A DNA stretch of 64,000 nucleotides. Source: Crocodylus rhombifer. Lineage: Eukaryota; Chordata; Crocodylia; Crocodylidae. Both the position numbers and the translations under genes were made by a program. The stretch covers positions 81,655 through 145,654 of the forward strand of contig JAVSML010024624.1 in assembly GCA_038503035.1 (NCBI GenBank), written 5' to 3'. Numbering within the stretch: position 1 is the stretch's first letter; each line of letters opens with the position of its first letter. Below the pieces are notes generated by a model. That model ran no database searches. It was not told the DNA's origin and saw only the letters and a list, made by a program, of their open reading frames with translations. Below, in pieces: positions 24,383-36,345 of the stretch.

Positions 24383-26469
24383 CATCCTGTGATAATTCTA
24401 AGCTAGTTTCTAGCTGAAGAATTTCAGTGAAGTTTGAAACCTTTTTCCCATACCGGTCTGTCCCTGCACATACATCTAGCCAACACAGTTCTTTTTTTAA
24501 ACCCTGAAGTAGGCACAATGTGTTCCCTGCAAAATACACTAAAGGGCAGGCCATTGATTGGGATAATTGTGGCTGCAGAGTGATCAGAGACTCAATAACA
24601 CTAGAAGCAACCCGAGGCTACTGGCCATTCATTATGTGCAGTACTGAAACAGCTCCTTCATGGCTGTGGGGTATTTCCCTGTATTTTGCTGATAAATCAT
24701 GGTCTACTTTGGTAGCTTCTGCAAGCAGAAATAAAATTTCTGCTACCAGGGTTGGGATAATGATTCAGACAAAGTAAGAGCTGATTCAAACCTTATTATT
24801 GGCGTCTCACTGGTTTGTATGGTAGCAAGGGACAGGGGATGAATTACATTCTTATATCCAGGTTTGGGGGTAATGGACAATGCTTGTGTGATTTTCATTA
24901 GGGGAACAGAAAGTCCAAGAGAGAGTGAGTAAAAATAATGAGCAGGATAACAACCCAAGGCCAAATTTTGATTACCTTGCTCATATGGGATAGTACTTTA
25001 CTCTCAAATAATAACACTGACTCCTATGGGACTCTTTGCTATTCAACATGCATGAGGCTAGCAGAATTTGACCAACCTAAACATCCAGGGAATTGAAAGA
25101 AAAATGGTATTACTCAGCCCAAAGGGCAATGGGTTGGGTCACTACAGCACCACTGCCAGCCCCAGGCATTCAGAAGTCGTAAGTGGCATCACTCAGGATC
25201 AGGAGCTGAACTTAACATTCATGAGTTTTCTTCTTCTTTTTAAGAACAGCCAATGGGGTTAAGATCCCTATTAGTTGCTTTGTCATACCTGAGCCTTTGG
25301 CGGAAGGAGGACATTTGCAAGTTTTTCTTTGCAATCATGAAGAGATACTCACTTGGCTCCAGTAGCTGAGGCTTGAAAACACTAGTTATCACAAGGAGCT
25401 AGGACACTTCTATAATCACCTTCTCTGGATCTGACTCAGACTCTCTCACTTAGCCTCACTCCCGCCCTTGCTCTGGTTTTAATGAACTTAACTTCTCCCA
25501 AGGGAGTCACAGTTTATACAACACCTGGCCTTCATTTAGATTCCTTTCTTCAGGCAGAGACAAACCAAGTGTGGGAAGGAGGTGGAAAAAAGACAGAGAA
25601 AAGAAAGACAAAGGGAATGAAGAATGAAAAGATAAACAGATGAAGGGAGGAGAGCTGGAAGAATCTCTACTAAAGCCTGTCTGCTCTCAAATTATAATGT
25701 AAGCAAAAAGAAACCTGAAGGCAGGATTCTTGGCTGATGTAAATCAGCATAGCTCCAATGCCTTCAATAGAGCAAGGCAATTAACAGCAGATGAGCACAG
25801 CCCCACAAGGTATTAGTTTCTGGAGTTCTCCAAACCTGGGGTCATTTGAGGCATTACTCTCATATCTATTATGTATTCACCATTGACAAGGTGCTCCCTG
25901 CTGCTCAGACATGAAACTTGAACTGTATGGACCTTGACTGTAACACGAGAAAGTTCCCTTAACATTTTCCCCCCGTCATTTAACCTTTCTTCTATTCTAT
26001 ATCTTATGCAACAGAGGTGCTGGCATAAAGTGAGCATTCAATACGTCAAGTCCTGTCTTCAGCATGATGGTGTCTTAGCTCTGTGTTCAGCTTCATTGGC
26101 TGTGTCTAGCAACCAGAAATGGAGCTGGACCAGTCTCCCTGCTACCTGAATACTGAGGGTTTCCAAATCTGGATCTGCATGTCACAGCTCAGGATTAAAT
26201 TGCCTGTGAACATGAGTAAGCTACACAAAATGAGTTGCAACTCCTTTGCGCAGCCCAGAGAGGGGTGAAACTAGGCAGATGGGCTGATTTACACATTCTT
26301 CACATGATGGGTTGACACCAGATCTGTGTGAACATCAGCTGGTTCACATCCCAGGGCTGCATTTTATTTGGTTCCCATTGCATTGTTCTTTGAGCTGGAA
26401 CACAGGCAAAAAAAATCGCAAAGCAGAGCTGAGCAAACACTTCCAAAGTTTATGCTGAAAGGCAGGGGG
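24380..26469. other. unassigned sequence
   Basis: The only recurring element noticed is a GATGTAAATCAGCATAGCTC block at about 25735-25754, part of the dispersed family described in the findings. A purine-rich stretch lies at about 25570-25660. Confidence 0.45.
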
Positions 26470-26560
26470 GAGGAAGGATGCTCTGTGGTTAAAACAGGAG
26501 TGGGAGGGATGCCCAGGTGACCTGAGTTTAGTTCATGACACTAACACAGGTGCTATGGTT
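26470..26560 (+). mobile_element. tRNA-derived SINE (MIR-like) 5' relic
   Basis: GATGCTCTGTGGTTAAAACA, then CCCAGGTGACCTGAGTTTAG, then TTCATGACACT resembles the tRNA-related head of MIR-like SINEs. A matching 3' segment (CAGGCTCCCCATCGGTAAAA) appears only at about 26846-26885, so the copy is interrupted or rearranged. Confidence 0.4.
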
Positions 26561-27467
26561 AGATGCCTCTATCACTTTCACAGTGGGCCCTGCCCACTCC
26601 TGTTCCACATGCTCCAGACCCAGAGTTGAAGCTGTGAAGTGCTCTGAGAGCACCCCACCATTCTCAAGTGCACAAGCAACAAGAGATGAGCGGTGGCAGG
26701 GGCCACTGCTACAGTGGTTCCCCTACGCCATTTGCTTGGAGTGTGTGGAGGGGGATTCAGCAGGCAGGGCATGCTGGAGAGCCATGCTCCCTAAGGTGCT
26801 GCAGAAGCACTGTGGACACCGCCTGTGTGTCTTTGTCTGGGTGTCAGGCTCCCCATCGGTAAAACAGGGATTGTAGCAACACTTAAACAGGGATAATACC
26901 AGAGTGTGCAAAAGAGGGTAAATTCATTGGTTTTGAGGGCCACAGTCAGCAATAGACACCCAGGAGAGCTCACTGTTAAATGAAACTGTTACATATCACG
27001 TGGTTCTAATTCAAAACACAACCTGGCCCAGATTCTTTTGAAACAGGTCCTAGATTTGCCTAAAAAGTTTGGGAATCTTAATGAGATTTTTTTTCTGGCT
27101 TCATGGTCTGAATTTCCAGCTTGTGATGCAACTGAAATCAGAAAGTTTTGTTTGGCTCCAGGCTTTACAATAAATGTTTTGTTCAGGTCCTCTTCATCTC
27201 CTTTCTATGCACAGCAGTAGCCCCTTAACCACCGGTCACCTGATAAACAAAGGCATTTTCCAATGTGACAGGCTTCTGAGTGTTTGAATGCTGTTTCTGA
27301 GGAAGTTCAATAAATAGCAAGCAGGTTTCTGAATAATGTTCTGATCTCTTCCTTCCAGCGCAGGGCTGTTTTTGCATGACCAGGTTTTTATTGAAGCTCT
27401 GAGTTTTCATTTTCATATGCTACCGCTACACACACACACTTGAGATAAGGACGTATCCTCACTACTC

Positions 27468-27545
27468 CCATGTCCTATCTTCTCTACTCCCCATCGATAA
27501 AATGGGGATAATAGTATTTCCATGCTTCAGAGAGGTGCTCAGATA
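27468..27545 (+). mobile_element. MIR-type SINE 3' fragment
   Basis: CTACTCCCCATCGATAAAAT then GGGGATAATAGTATTTCCAT matches the CATCTGTAAAATGGGGATAA region of MIR. Confidence 0.6.
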
Positions 27546-28397
27546 TCCTGGGTGTCTGCAGGTAAAACACAGAACCAATTCTTTCTGTGCCTTCCAAGTG
27601 GAAAGTTTCTGGGTACACCTGGAGAGTGCCAATGTAAGTGGGGCCACAGGTCAGAGAAAAGCTGAGAGCCTGCTCTTCAGTCTGCAGGAGATCCAGGAGG
27701 GTGAGGAGTAGATTTGTGCTTCTGATGGAAATGCAGACCCCTGGTCTGTGCCTGGCTACTGAAACACATCTGTTCTGGCAATGAGAGTCCCTGTGCTCCC
27801 GTGTGTGAGAGGAAAGCATGGGGCTTTCATCTGGAAAAGGTTTTGTTTCCACTTCCCATAAAGCACCTTGCCCAGCACATCCTGCAAAGCTGTGAGTCGA
27901 GATGAAGCCTTGCTGTTCCTTTTTTCTTCCCCTGACAGGCTCAGAAGTGCAGTGCAGGTGGCAAATTAGCCCCAGTTCCTTGTTAATTGGCAGGCAGGAG
28001 TGTTCTCCTGCTGTTCCGGTTGTCATAAGCTAGTTCAGCACATTTTCAGATGGGTTTTTTTCCTGATGGTAGAGGATTTTTTCCCCTTCCTGTCTCTCTG
28101 AAAGCTGTCGAGGGCTCATATCCACCCACAATATGTTCCCTGGGGGTCTCATACTATGAGATTTGGTGATTCTAAAATGGCCATTCCCAGAGCGTAGCAG
28201 GGGATGATTAGCAGTCGCTCTGTAAGAGCTGGGCTCATTTGTGGTGCAACCACCTGATTGGTGGCTTTCAAGAGATGCATGGAAGGGAAAAGACATTGCA
28301 AAGCCAGACTGTAGGAGGAAGATAGAAAGAATGGGCAAAGATGGTAAGTCATAGAGAAACTACTGATGTAACTGTTTGAGAGCTCATGGTGCTCAGT
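27546..28397. other. unassigned sequence
   Basis: There is a 180-codon minus-strand open frame (27484-28026) that overlaps the MIR fragment and shows no recognisable domain. I read it as non-coding. Confidence 0.45.
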
Positions 28398-29324
28398 CCC
28401 AGATGACTAGAAAAGGGCCAATGTGGTCTCTATTTTCAAGAAGGGGAGGAAGGAGGACCCAGGTAATTATAGGCCAGTTAGGCTCACCCCTATTCTTGGC
28501 AAGACCTTGGAAAAAGTCGTTAAGGATCCCATCTGTGGGGGGCCAGCAGGCAATACAATGTTAAGGGACTCCTGCCTGACTAACCTGGTTTCTTTTTATG
28601 ACCAGGTCACAAAGTGCTTAGATTCAGGAGTAGAGGTAGGTGTTATTTACTTGGATTTTAAAAAGGCTTTTGACACAGTGCCACACCCAATTCTTACAAG
28701 TAAACTAAGTAGGTATGACATGGATTTTTTTCACAGTCAGGTGGATGGAAAACTGAAATGTCAGGTGGATGGGTTTACAGGATGTACCCAGGGAGTGGTG
28801 GTAGATGGGTTAGTTTCTACCTGGAGAACTGTGGGCAGTTGCATCTGACCAGGCTCAGTCCTTGGACCAGTACTACTCAATATCATCAACAGCAATCTGG
28901 ATGAGGGTGTAGAAAGCACCCTGTCCAAATTCGCAGACGACACCAAACTATGGGGTGTAGTAAACACGCTAGAGGGTAGGGAGCAAATTCAGATGGATTT
29001 GGATAGACTGGGGAAGTGGGCAGATCAGAATAGGATGCAACTTAACAAAGGTAAGTGCAAAGTGCTGCACTTGGGGAGAAAAAAAATCACCAATACACCT
29101 ACAGACTGGGAAGTACCATTCTATGTAGCACATCAGTGGAAAGGGATCTCGGAGTCATAGTCAACACAAAAATGAACATGAGTTGCTAATGTGGAGAGGT
29201 AATAAGTAAGACTAACCGCACTTTCTTGCATGAGTAGGTGCATCAAGAGCAGGTCTAGGGAGGTGATACTTCCCCTCTGTGTGGCATTGGTGAGGCCGCA
29301 GCTGGAGTACTGCATCCAGTTTTA
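28398..29324 (+). mobile_element. CR1 LINE, internal segment lacking both ends
   Basis: It begins in the RT fingers (WKRANV-type sequence, then GNYRPVRLT), runs through the palm and stops at CTGGAGTACTGCATCCAGTT (LEYCIQF), well before the C terminus and 3' UTR. A 5' truncation is normal for CR1, but loss of the 3' end is not explained by target-primed insertion and implies later deletion or rearrangement. A short direct duplication GTCAGGTGGATGG occurs at about 28736 and 28760. Confidence 0.92.
28423..28941 (+). pseudogene. CR1 reverse transcriptase fragment
   Basis: The open frame from 28423 to 28848 encodes RT palm sequence. GNYRPVRLTPILGKTLEKVV lies near residue 14, SCLTNLVSFYDQV near residue 50 and the motif A region YLDFKKAFDTVPH near residue 75. 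A TGA codon at 28846-28848 interrupts it just before [12 protein letters not shown]. The same frame continues to the catalytic FADD at 28930-28941 ([10 protein letters not shown]). Both catalytic aspartate regions survive although the element is dead. Confidence 0.9.
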
Positions 29325-29924
29325 AGCTACTTGTATAAAACCCCTGAGATTTGATCCATTGTACCAGTGGCTCCTGAAATCCTGGTCATGGGGAATGAGG
29401 GGCTAGGAGGAGTCTCACCTCTATTTGGGACTGAGGGCAAATCCTTGGCTTCAGTAATCATGCTGATTTACATCAGCTATAAACCTGGAGCTTTAGGAGC
29501 TGGGTTAGAACATACAGGACCAGGTACTCAGTTGGTACAAATAGGTGTAATTCAATTAACATCAACTGAATGACATCCATTTCCACCACTGATGAATCTG
29601 GACCATAGAAAGTACAGCTAGGGTGGTACATACTAAAGAACTGGCTTGGCATGAAGCACTATCCCATCCTGTACCCTTCTATAGTACCAGGGAAAGAATC
29701 TTGGTGCAAAAAGTATTTGTTATTCTGATGACTTTACATTTTGGGAGCTGAGGATGACTATAATACCTAACTTGCTGTTTGTTTGGAGGGGTTCACTAAG
29801 CTTTCTGTATTTTAAATCACTTTACAAGCACCCGCAACTTCTCAAATGAATTGAAGCACAACAGTCACATCTACTACTTTGTATATGGGTCAGAGTGCTT
29901 CACACCAGAAGCAGATGATCTATT
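29325..29924. other. unassigned sequence
   Basis: It contains GCTGATTTACATCAGCTATA at about 29462-29481, a member of the dispersed inverted motif family described in the findings. Nothing else was recognised. Confidence 0.45.
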
Positions 29925-30075
29925 TTGCAGACAGGGAAACTGAGGCATAAGGCAGTGATGCAATCTGTCCAAGACTGCCCATAAGGCCAGTAAGTACAGT
30001 ATCAAGCAAAGACCCCAAGTCCCCTGAGTCCCAGGTCATTGCCTTCTCTACTAGATCACACTGCCTGCCAGTAAG
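29925..30075 (-). mobile_element. MIR-type SINE relic, antisense
   Basis: TTTTGCAGACAGGGAAACTG, AGGCATAAGGCAGTGATGCA, CTGTCCAAGACTGCCCATAA and CCCCTGAGTCCCAGGTCATT follow the reverse-complement order of MIR, ending near the antisense tRNA head (CTACTAGATCACACTGCC). Confidence 0.75.
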
Positions 30076-31699
30076 TGCTGATTGCACAATTAAACAATAC
30101 AGGTCTACAGAGCATAAAATTCTCTGCATCCACCACTGAATGCAGCCAACTCTGAAGCACTGGTCTGTGTGACTACTAGCACCTTTACTGAAAGTGTCTG
30201 AGTTTTCTGCTTTCATATTTCACTGGCTTTTTCAATGCTAGGGAGAACTGGTGCAGTGCAAGACCTCTTCTTCCTATTGGTACCTCATTTCCCACATCAC
30301 ACAGTGCTAGTGGAGGCCAAGTTCAGTGTTAATTTGGGCCCCTAGATACTTCACTGAGGCACTGGGAAACGTAAAGACAGATGCGGACGCCAAGATGTTT
30401 GGCTTTACCTGGGTTTATCCTTGGGTTTATCCCACTGCTGCTTATTTTGGCTTCATCTGACTGCTTGTGGAATTTGAATGCTGTGTGACGTTTGGCAGCT
30501 GTCTTGCTGAGAACAGCAGCACAATACAGCACACCCATGAAGGGGCACATTGGGAGACAAAGGGCACATTTGGAGGCAGACTGCAGTTAACCTAAGTGGA
30601 GCTTGGCCAGAACTGGAGGAGATAACAGCTTTACTTCTTGTTAAAAATGCAAGGAGACTTTTAATGACCTCCAATGGATCTTGGTCAGCACCTCCATTTT
30701 ATGTCTTAGTATTTCCTTCCCTAAGTGCCGAAGAGAAATTGTACTAGTATCAATAACAGATGCTTGGTCTTTTCATTTTGAATTGTCTTAAACTCTTTGT
30801 GAAAGGGAGGCCTTCTTGTTCAGAAAGCCCTCCTAAAATTCACCAGCTTCCCAAAGTTTTGAAGAAATCCCACAAAACATGGTAGATTATTTCTGAGGGA
30901 GGGATGGGGGCTCCTCCATACAAGGCTAACTGTACTTTCTGCTGGCTTTTGAGATCCTCCTTTTTTTCTCAACTTCTTCCATAGCAGATGGTCCCAATGG
31001 CCCTCTCCCTCTCCTGTCCACCAGCTCCTGTCCCCCGCCCCCTAGGCAAAGTGGATCATCTCCTGGCTCCCCTCACCTTCTGCTTCCCTCCTCCTTTTGG
31101 CTTCCGTACAGTAGCAAAACATGTGAAGGATGAACAGGGCACATGCCCTGGGCACCACCTAAGAAGAGCGGGGCCTCCCCCTGGGGCTACTGCTCGCCTC
31201 TAGGGCACACATAGCTGGCCCAGGCAGGGTATGTCGCAAAGTGGAATGCCTTCTGGCAATTGCACTTTTGTAAAGCAGCATTAAAGTTTGCTGTTGCTGA
31301 GGGGAGGACTGCCTGACTTCCATTTTTTTTGCTGTCAAATTCAGCATTTGTCCTCTGGACATGGGCTTCAGTGGCAAAATAATGAGGTGAAAATTTCCCC
31401 CAACACACACCTGGCAGAAGGAAACTTCATTACCACCCTTCAGAACTATGAGTCCCAGCACACTTTGCTACCCATGAGACTGCCAGCTCTTTGCTCGCTG
31501 CTGTGCCTGTGCCTACAGGTGAGAAGGTAGGCAGGGAGGGGAGGGTAAAAGATGGTTGTCCCAGGCACATTTTTTCCATGCTATGTCTCTGCTTCCTTGT
31601 ATCCATGCCCTAAACACTGAAGGTGTTAATGGAAGGCAATGAGCCTCACACACCTAGAGGGGAAAAGAAAACAGGTCCCTGGGTTCAAGTATGTTTCTG
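30076..31699. other. unassigned sequence
   Basis: No repeat or coding signal is recognised. A pyrimidine-rich part lies at about 30955-31100. Confidence 0.45.
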
Positions 31700-31870
31700 A
31701 GCTTTGGGGCCAGGGATGGTCCAGAGGTGAGGGCACTAGGCAGCAAATGAAAACTGCATGTTCACTTCTTGGCTGTGTCATTGATTTCCTTCATGGCCTT
31801 AAGCAAGGTGTTTGATCCCTCTGTGTCTCCCTTGTCATTTCAGACTGAAGATGTTCTGGGACCATTTCTT
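31700..31870 (+). mobile_element. MIR-type SINE relic
   Basis: CAGAGGTGAGGGCACTAGGC is followed by CTTGGCTGTGTCATTGATTT, CATGGCCTTAAGCAAGGTGT and TTGATCCCTCTGTGTCTCCC, in the order of the MIR head, core and 3' half. It is degraded. Confidence 0.55.
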
Positions 31871-33654
31871 CCTATATATCCATGTAGCTTCTGGCGCAGT
31901 AAGAACCTGATCTCAATGAAAGTCTTTAAGTGCTACAGTAGTATGAATGATTAACGATAAGTGGGTCAACCCCTGAGCAGCAACATCCCCAATACAATCT
32001 CCACTACCCTTTCCACCTCTTGCCAAGGGTCTTACATTTTGGGGGGGGATGGGAGTGCTAGAACCTCTGTCCACAGCTCCATCTCCCCCAGTCTCAAAGC
32101 CAGGCAGAGAGCTAATAATTTCTGTGTCTTCCCACTAATGATTTGTTTCAATCAGCAATATCTTCATAACTCCCCTTAGGTATATGTGTCGTTGTTGACC
32201 TCAGTCTAATCACTTATACAGCAGGTTACAGATTGCAGTTAGACAGAGCAAGCTCACAGCACATTTAGAACAAGCCTGATAAAGAAACACAATAGCCTGT
32301 CAGTGGCAACAAGAAATGTTGTCCCCAAGGAACAAAAGGCTGTGTGAACTGTCTCAGTACCTGCAATCAGGACTCCTCCTAGCAGCAGGCTCAGCTGCTC
32401 AGCAGACATTGAAAGTTGCTCTCAAATGGGAGAGGCCTGTGCTCTTGGTGGGGAAGGCCCCATGCTCCGTTCCCATCACCTGTAGCTACAGGTGGTTACA
32501 ATGTCCCTATGCTGTGTCTACTCCTGCAGTGCCTTGCCTGTTTTTTGGGCAAGGGGAGGACTCAGCGGGGTCTCTGCAGAAAGATAGGAAAAGGAATAGG
32601 GCAAGACAGAAGGCAGAATCAGGAACTGAACTGCACAACATGTACACCTGAACTATTGGGTTCCCAGGCCTCAGCCAGGGGATGCTTTTCCAGATAAGTC
32701 ATGGACACTCCTGTGCAACTTGGTTCAAATGTTTGCAGCTCTTAGCATCTGCCATAGTGAGGGATCTTAAAATAAAATACTTGGAATAGTGATGAAGAGC
32801 CATGGGTGTCAGTTAACCTGTGGGAACCATGCTTTTGATCTCAATCCGAATTAATGCTAATGCGTATACCCAACTGCGAAGTTTCTGCTCAAACAAAAGT
32901 CTGATGGAAATTGCCTTTTTGGGGGGCAAAGTTGAAATTTTCTGTGGGAAAATGTCATTTTTTTCAGAGAAAAATATTTGAATCTATGTCAAGGAAATGG
33001 AAATGATGGCTCCCCAGGTGCCCGCCTGAAAGGTACTTCTCAGTGATACCTTCTGCCTGCAGGGGAAACACTGAACTGACAGACGCCTTCCAGGCAGGCA
33101 GCCAGGGAGTGAAGCTGGGCTGAGGAAGGGAGGGACCTAGAGGAAAACAAGTGCCCCAGCTCTGTGGCAGCAGTGTTCAGAGCAAGAGGGGGAAACCAAG
33201 TAACTTGCTTCTCCAACAGCTGGACTTGGCAAGAAGCAAAGATCCCTCCCTTGAGGGCAAGAGTGTGATTGAGAAGGGATGCCCAGGGATGCCAGCAAGC
33301 CTCTCTCCTCTCACCCATTTTGGTTCTCCTGGAGCAGTATTTTCCTGGAAATCCCTTCCTGGGAACAACCTTGTGTTGCACTTACAGTCCTGATTTCAGA
33401 TGAAAAGGAAAAATCAATCCTCAAAATCTTTCTTGGCCCGACATGCCTGGTTTCCAAACAACTCAACTAATTAGCAGCATAAAGAGTAAGTATTAGATGG
33501 GCAGGAAGGCTAGATCTCATCTCCAACAGTGGCCAGAGCTACCTGTTACAGAGGAAGCTATAAGCCACTGTGCCCTGGGCAGTTATACTGCCAAATTCAA
33601 CTCACCCAGGGGGCTTATCTGGTTTATGGGCAAATACAAATCTCATGTAGGGAG
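31871..33654. other. unassigned sequence
   Basis: Around 32900-32990 there is AAATTTTCTGTGGGAAAATG-type sequence, reminiscent of internal parts of some sauropsid hAT elements, but without ends. The rest is unrecognised. Confidence 0.4.
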
Positions 33655-34110
33655 GAGTGAGGGAATTACTCTGGCACTTAGGATCCCTACACTCAAGTCA
33701 CTGCTTCACCAAAGTCTTCCTGTGTGCTGCTGGACACGTTCCTTTGGGTATGTCTATACCACTTAATCCACCACTGAGCACAGCCCTGTTTATCTGCTCC
33801 CAACCAACTCAGGCCTAACCTGTAATTGAGACAATGAAACTGCTGCTGCTCTCACACATGCTGGAGATAGAGTTTGAGAGTGGCAGTGAATAATGCTTCT
33901 AGTGCAAATTCACTGCTCCATTCAAATTTATAGTATGGAAGCAAGCCCAGGCATCTTGGTGGTAGACTCAAGGACACAGGGGTAACCATCTAGACATACC
34001 CTTAACGTTTCTGTGCTTCAGCTTCACATCTGTGAAAGTCCTTACCTCGTGGATGTGGCATAAGGATGACCACATTAAGCATGGCAAGATGTTCGGTTCA
34101 TTTGGTAAAG
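33655..34110 (+). mobile_element. MIR-type SINE split by a DNA element
   Basis: The 5' part (33655-33745) ends in GCTGGACACGTTCCTTT. The 3' part resumes at 34002 with TTAACGTTTCTGTGCTTCAG and CTTCACATCTGTGAAAGTCC. Joined at the TTA, the two parts follow the MIR order (cac-TTA-acctctctg). The intervening 256 bp form the separate inverted-repeat element at 33746-34001. Confidence 0.7.
33746..34001. mobile_element. PIF/Harbinger-like MITE inserted in a MIR
   Basis: The left end is GGGTATGTCTATACCACTTA; the right end, reverse-complemented, is GGGTATGTCTAGATGGTTAC. The first 11 bases are identical. The 3-bp flanks are TTT (33743-33745) and TTA (34002-34004). The host MIR has TTA at this point, so the original target was probably TTA, the preferred PIF/Harbinger site. 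The 256-bp length and lack of coding capacity fit a nonautonomous element. Confidence 0.75.
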
Positions 34111-34924
34111 ATGTGCAAGTACCATGGAGAGATGCCATTTTTGCCATCACCAGCATCCTGGGAAAGGGAAGTGAGCAGATTCTGTGCATGGGGTGTTAAA
34201 TTTCCTTGACCCTTTCGTAAGTTTGGGTGAAGGCCCATTTTAGGGAAGGGAGTGATGAGAAGCTTTTCCCACTGCTCTCCCTAATATGCCTGTTCACTAG
34301 AACGTCTGTTCCCGGGCTCAGCTTCCATTAAAAAAAATTAAAATGTGGAAACTCAAGTCTCAGGTTTGATGACATGGCTGTTTGTAAGGCATCCACTCCT
34401 ACACCTATCCAATTCTAAAATCACCACTGAAGGCCTGGGAACCCAGGATTAAGCTTTGGGTTGGGAAAGGAGGGGAAAGGATCAGATGCCAAGATATTTT
34501 TAATTCCTGTTAAATATACATACCATAAATATTAAACAGACATAATTGGTGCCTTTGGGATACAAACTTTTCTCCCACTCTCAAGGAATTCCTGATGATT
34601 AATGAATGCAGATAGTGTTGCTAGTCAGGTATAGATTTCACAGACAGCACAGAGCCCAACTGGAAACCATTTATTATTCTTTCCATTACTGACAAAAATA
34701 AAATGCCTGCCCCCTAAAAATCAAGTAGTAATTGAAAAATAAATACTGTTGTACAGGTTAGAGCCCTTGGTACCTGAATCTATCAGGATGGATAGCTTCA
34801 TGTTCTGTTACAGCCATATCCAAGTGTCCCTGGCTAAACTGTAATACTGCTGTGATGCAGACATCAGCTGCTGTGCAGGATTTCAGGTTCTGCAGCATGT
34901 AGTAGCACCAGATTAAGAAGGAAG

Positions 34925-35110
34925 CATGTTGTAATGATTAGGGCTCAGGACTTAGGGGATGACGGTGCAGTGAAGTTCCTAATTTGAACACTCCAGCTCT
35001 GTAGCTGTACCTTGCTTCCCCCATTTGTACAACAGAATTAATAACACTTTGCCTACCTCGCATGAGCAGAGAAGTATGGGCTGATTGAAAATGACTTGGA
35101 AATCTTCAAA
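34925..35110 (+). mobile_element. MIR-type SINE relic
   Basis: GTAATGATTAGGGCTCAGGA resembles the MIR head. CAGCTCTGTAGCTGTACCTT, CCCCCATTTGTACAACAGAA, TTAATAACACTTTGCCTACC and TCGCATGAGCAGAG follow in order. Confidence 0.65.
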
Positions 35111-35572
35111 TGAAAAGTGTTACAAAGAGAAAGGCATTTTCTGTTAGAGATTGCTATGGCAGGAGGCATTAGGGGGCACTATGACAAATATTCCTACACA
35201 TCTTTTTTTTCTTAGTCTATGAGCAAGTTTTTACTCGTGGAAAAATCCTGTGCTGTTAGCAGTTTCTGATGTAGATCTTTCTTTGCTGGATCTGTTGCAA
35301 ACAGCAAATGAGTTTTCTTTCCACTCTCTAAGCACCCTATATAGAGTCAATCTGGAAACAGACATATTGGGATTTGAGAAGACATTTTCCAAAGACAGGA
35401 CTGTCTGCATATCATTTCTGCCCACTAGGACTATATGAAACAAATTGCACTAAAACTATTCCCAGATCCTTTCACTGATTTCTCCTATAAAGGAAAGCTG
35501 TCCTGGAAGGCCCCAACATCTGCTATTTCTTGGCAGAAGGGCAACAGTATATATTAAAGTCTTCTCCTGGGC

Positions 35573-35973
35573 CAGGGCTGTCCAACTTCTAAGCACCCAG
35601 AGGCCACGCACCACACAAGCCACAGTAGGGGTCATGCCCCACCCCCTATGCCCCACTGCACCATACACCAGAGCACTCTACCTCACCCTTAAGCTCCCTG
35701 GTCATCCGCTCCCCCATTTCATCACACTTCTCAAGCACCCAGGGCCATGGGCTCACCCCAGCACTGTGTGCTACACTGCACTGCACTGCACTGCACTGCC
35801 CCACCCCCTGGGAGAAAGAAGGAGAAAGCCAAAGGGACAAGGAGCCTAAAGCCACTGGCTGCTTTTCAGCCAGAACAATGACAGGGAGAAGAGGCCTGGC
35901 GGGAGCCCAGGAGCTGCAGTTTAACCCCTCATGGCCTGCATGCAGCCCACGGGCCACACGTTGGTCAGCCCTG
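35573..35973. mobile_element. hAT-type nonautonomous element
   Basis: The left end CAGGGCTGTCCAACTTCTAA and the reverse-complemented right end CAGGGCTGACCAACGTGTGG form inverted repeats of about 15 bp. A short (CTGCA)n tract lies inside at 35777-35800. The 8-bp flanks agree at only three positions, although all five differences are transitions, so the duplication is not claimed. The ends match those of 22913-23258. Confidence 0.75.
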
Positions 35974-36282
35974 TTCCAGATAGTACTAAGCCCCTGAATA
36001 CTCACATGAAGTGTTTGTTTTCTTCCTGTGTGTCACACACACAGGATAAGATGGGTAAAAACCAAAGTGTGTTGAGAAAGAGTTAACACAATGTACAGGT
36101 TAATGAAAAGCATCACATAAGGATGAAGTACATAAGCCTACCACTGCCCCTTACTGCATGGAATCCATACCACCTGCCTGTGTTTTATGGCCCCTATATT
36201 GCTAGTAAAAAATGGTTTTGGAGCCACAAGATTCAGGCTGTGCACCATCGTAAGGTTTGGGTGGGCTGTAGCATATAGAAGA

Positions 36283-36345
36283 ACTGTCCAACTGGTGGTC
36301 TGTAGGGCTTGTTGGCATAGTTGCTGAAGCTACTGCACTGACATG
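36283..36345. mobile_element. fragment of the same hAT family
   Basis: GAACTGTCCAACTGGTGGTC then TGTAGGGC resembles the left end of the family seen at 10678 and 22913. No matching right end could be identified. Confidence 0.4.

Noticed and set aside
26581..26812. Possible hAT element with CAGTG ends between two MIR-like halves
   Set aside because: Only five terminal bases match and the 8-bp flanks CACTTTCA and TGGACACC do not agree.
27484..28026. A 180-codon minus-strand open frame
   Set aside because: It overlaps a MIR fragment at 27468-27545 and has no recognisable domain; length is within chance.
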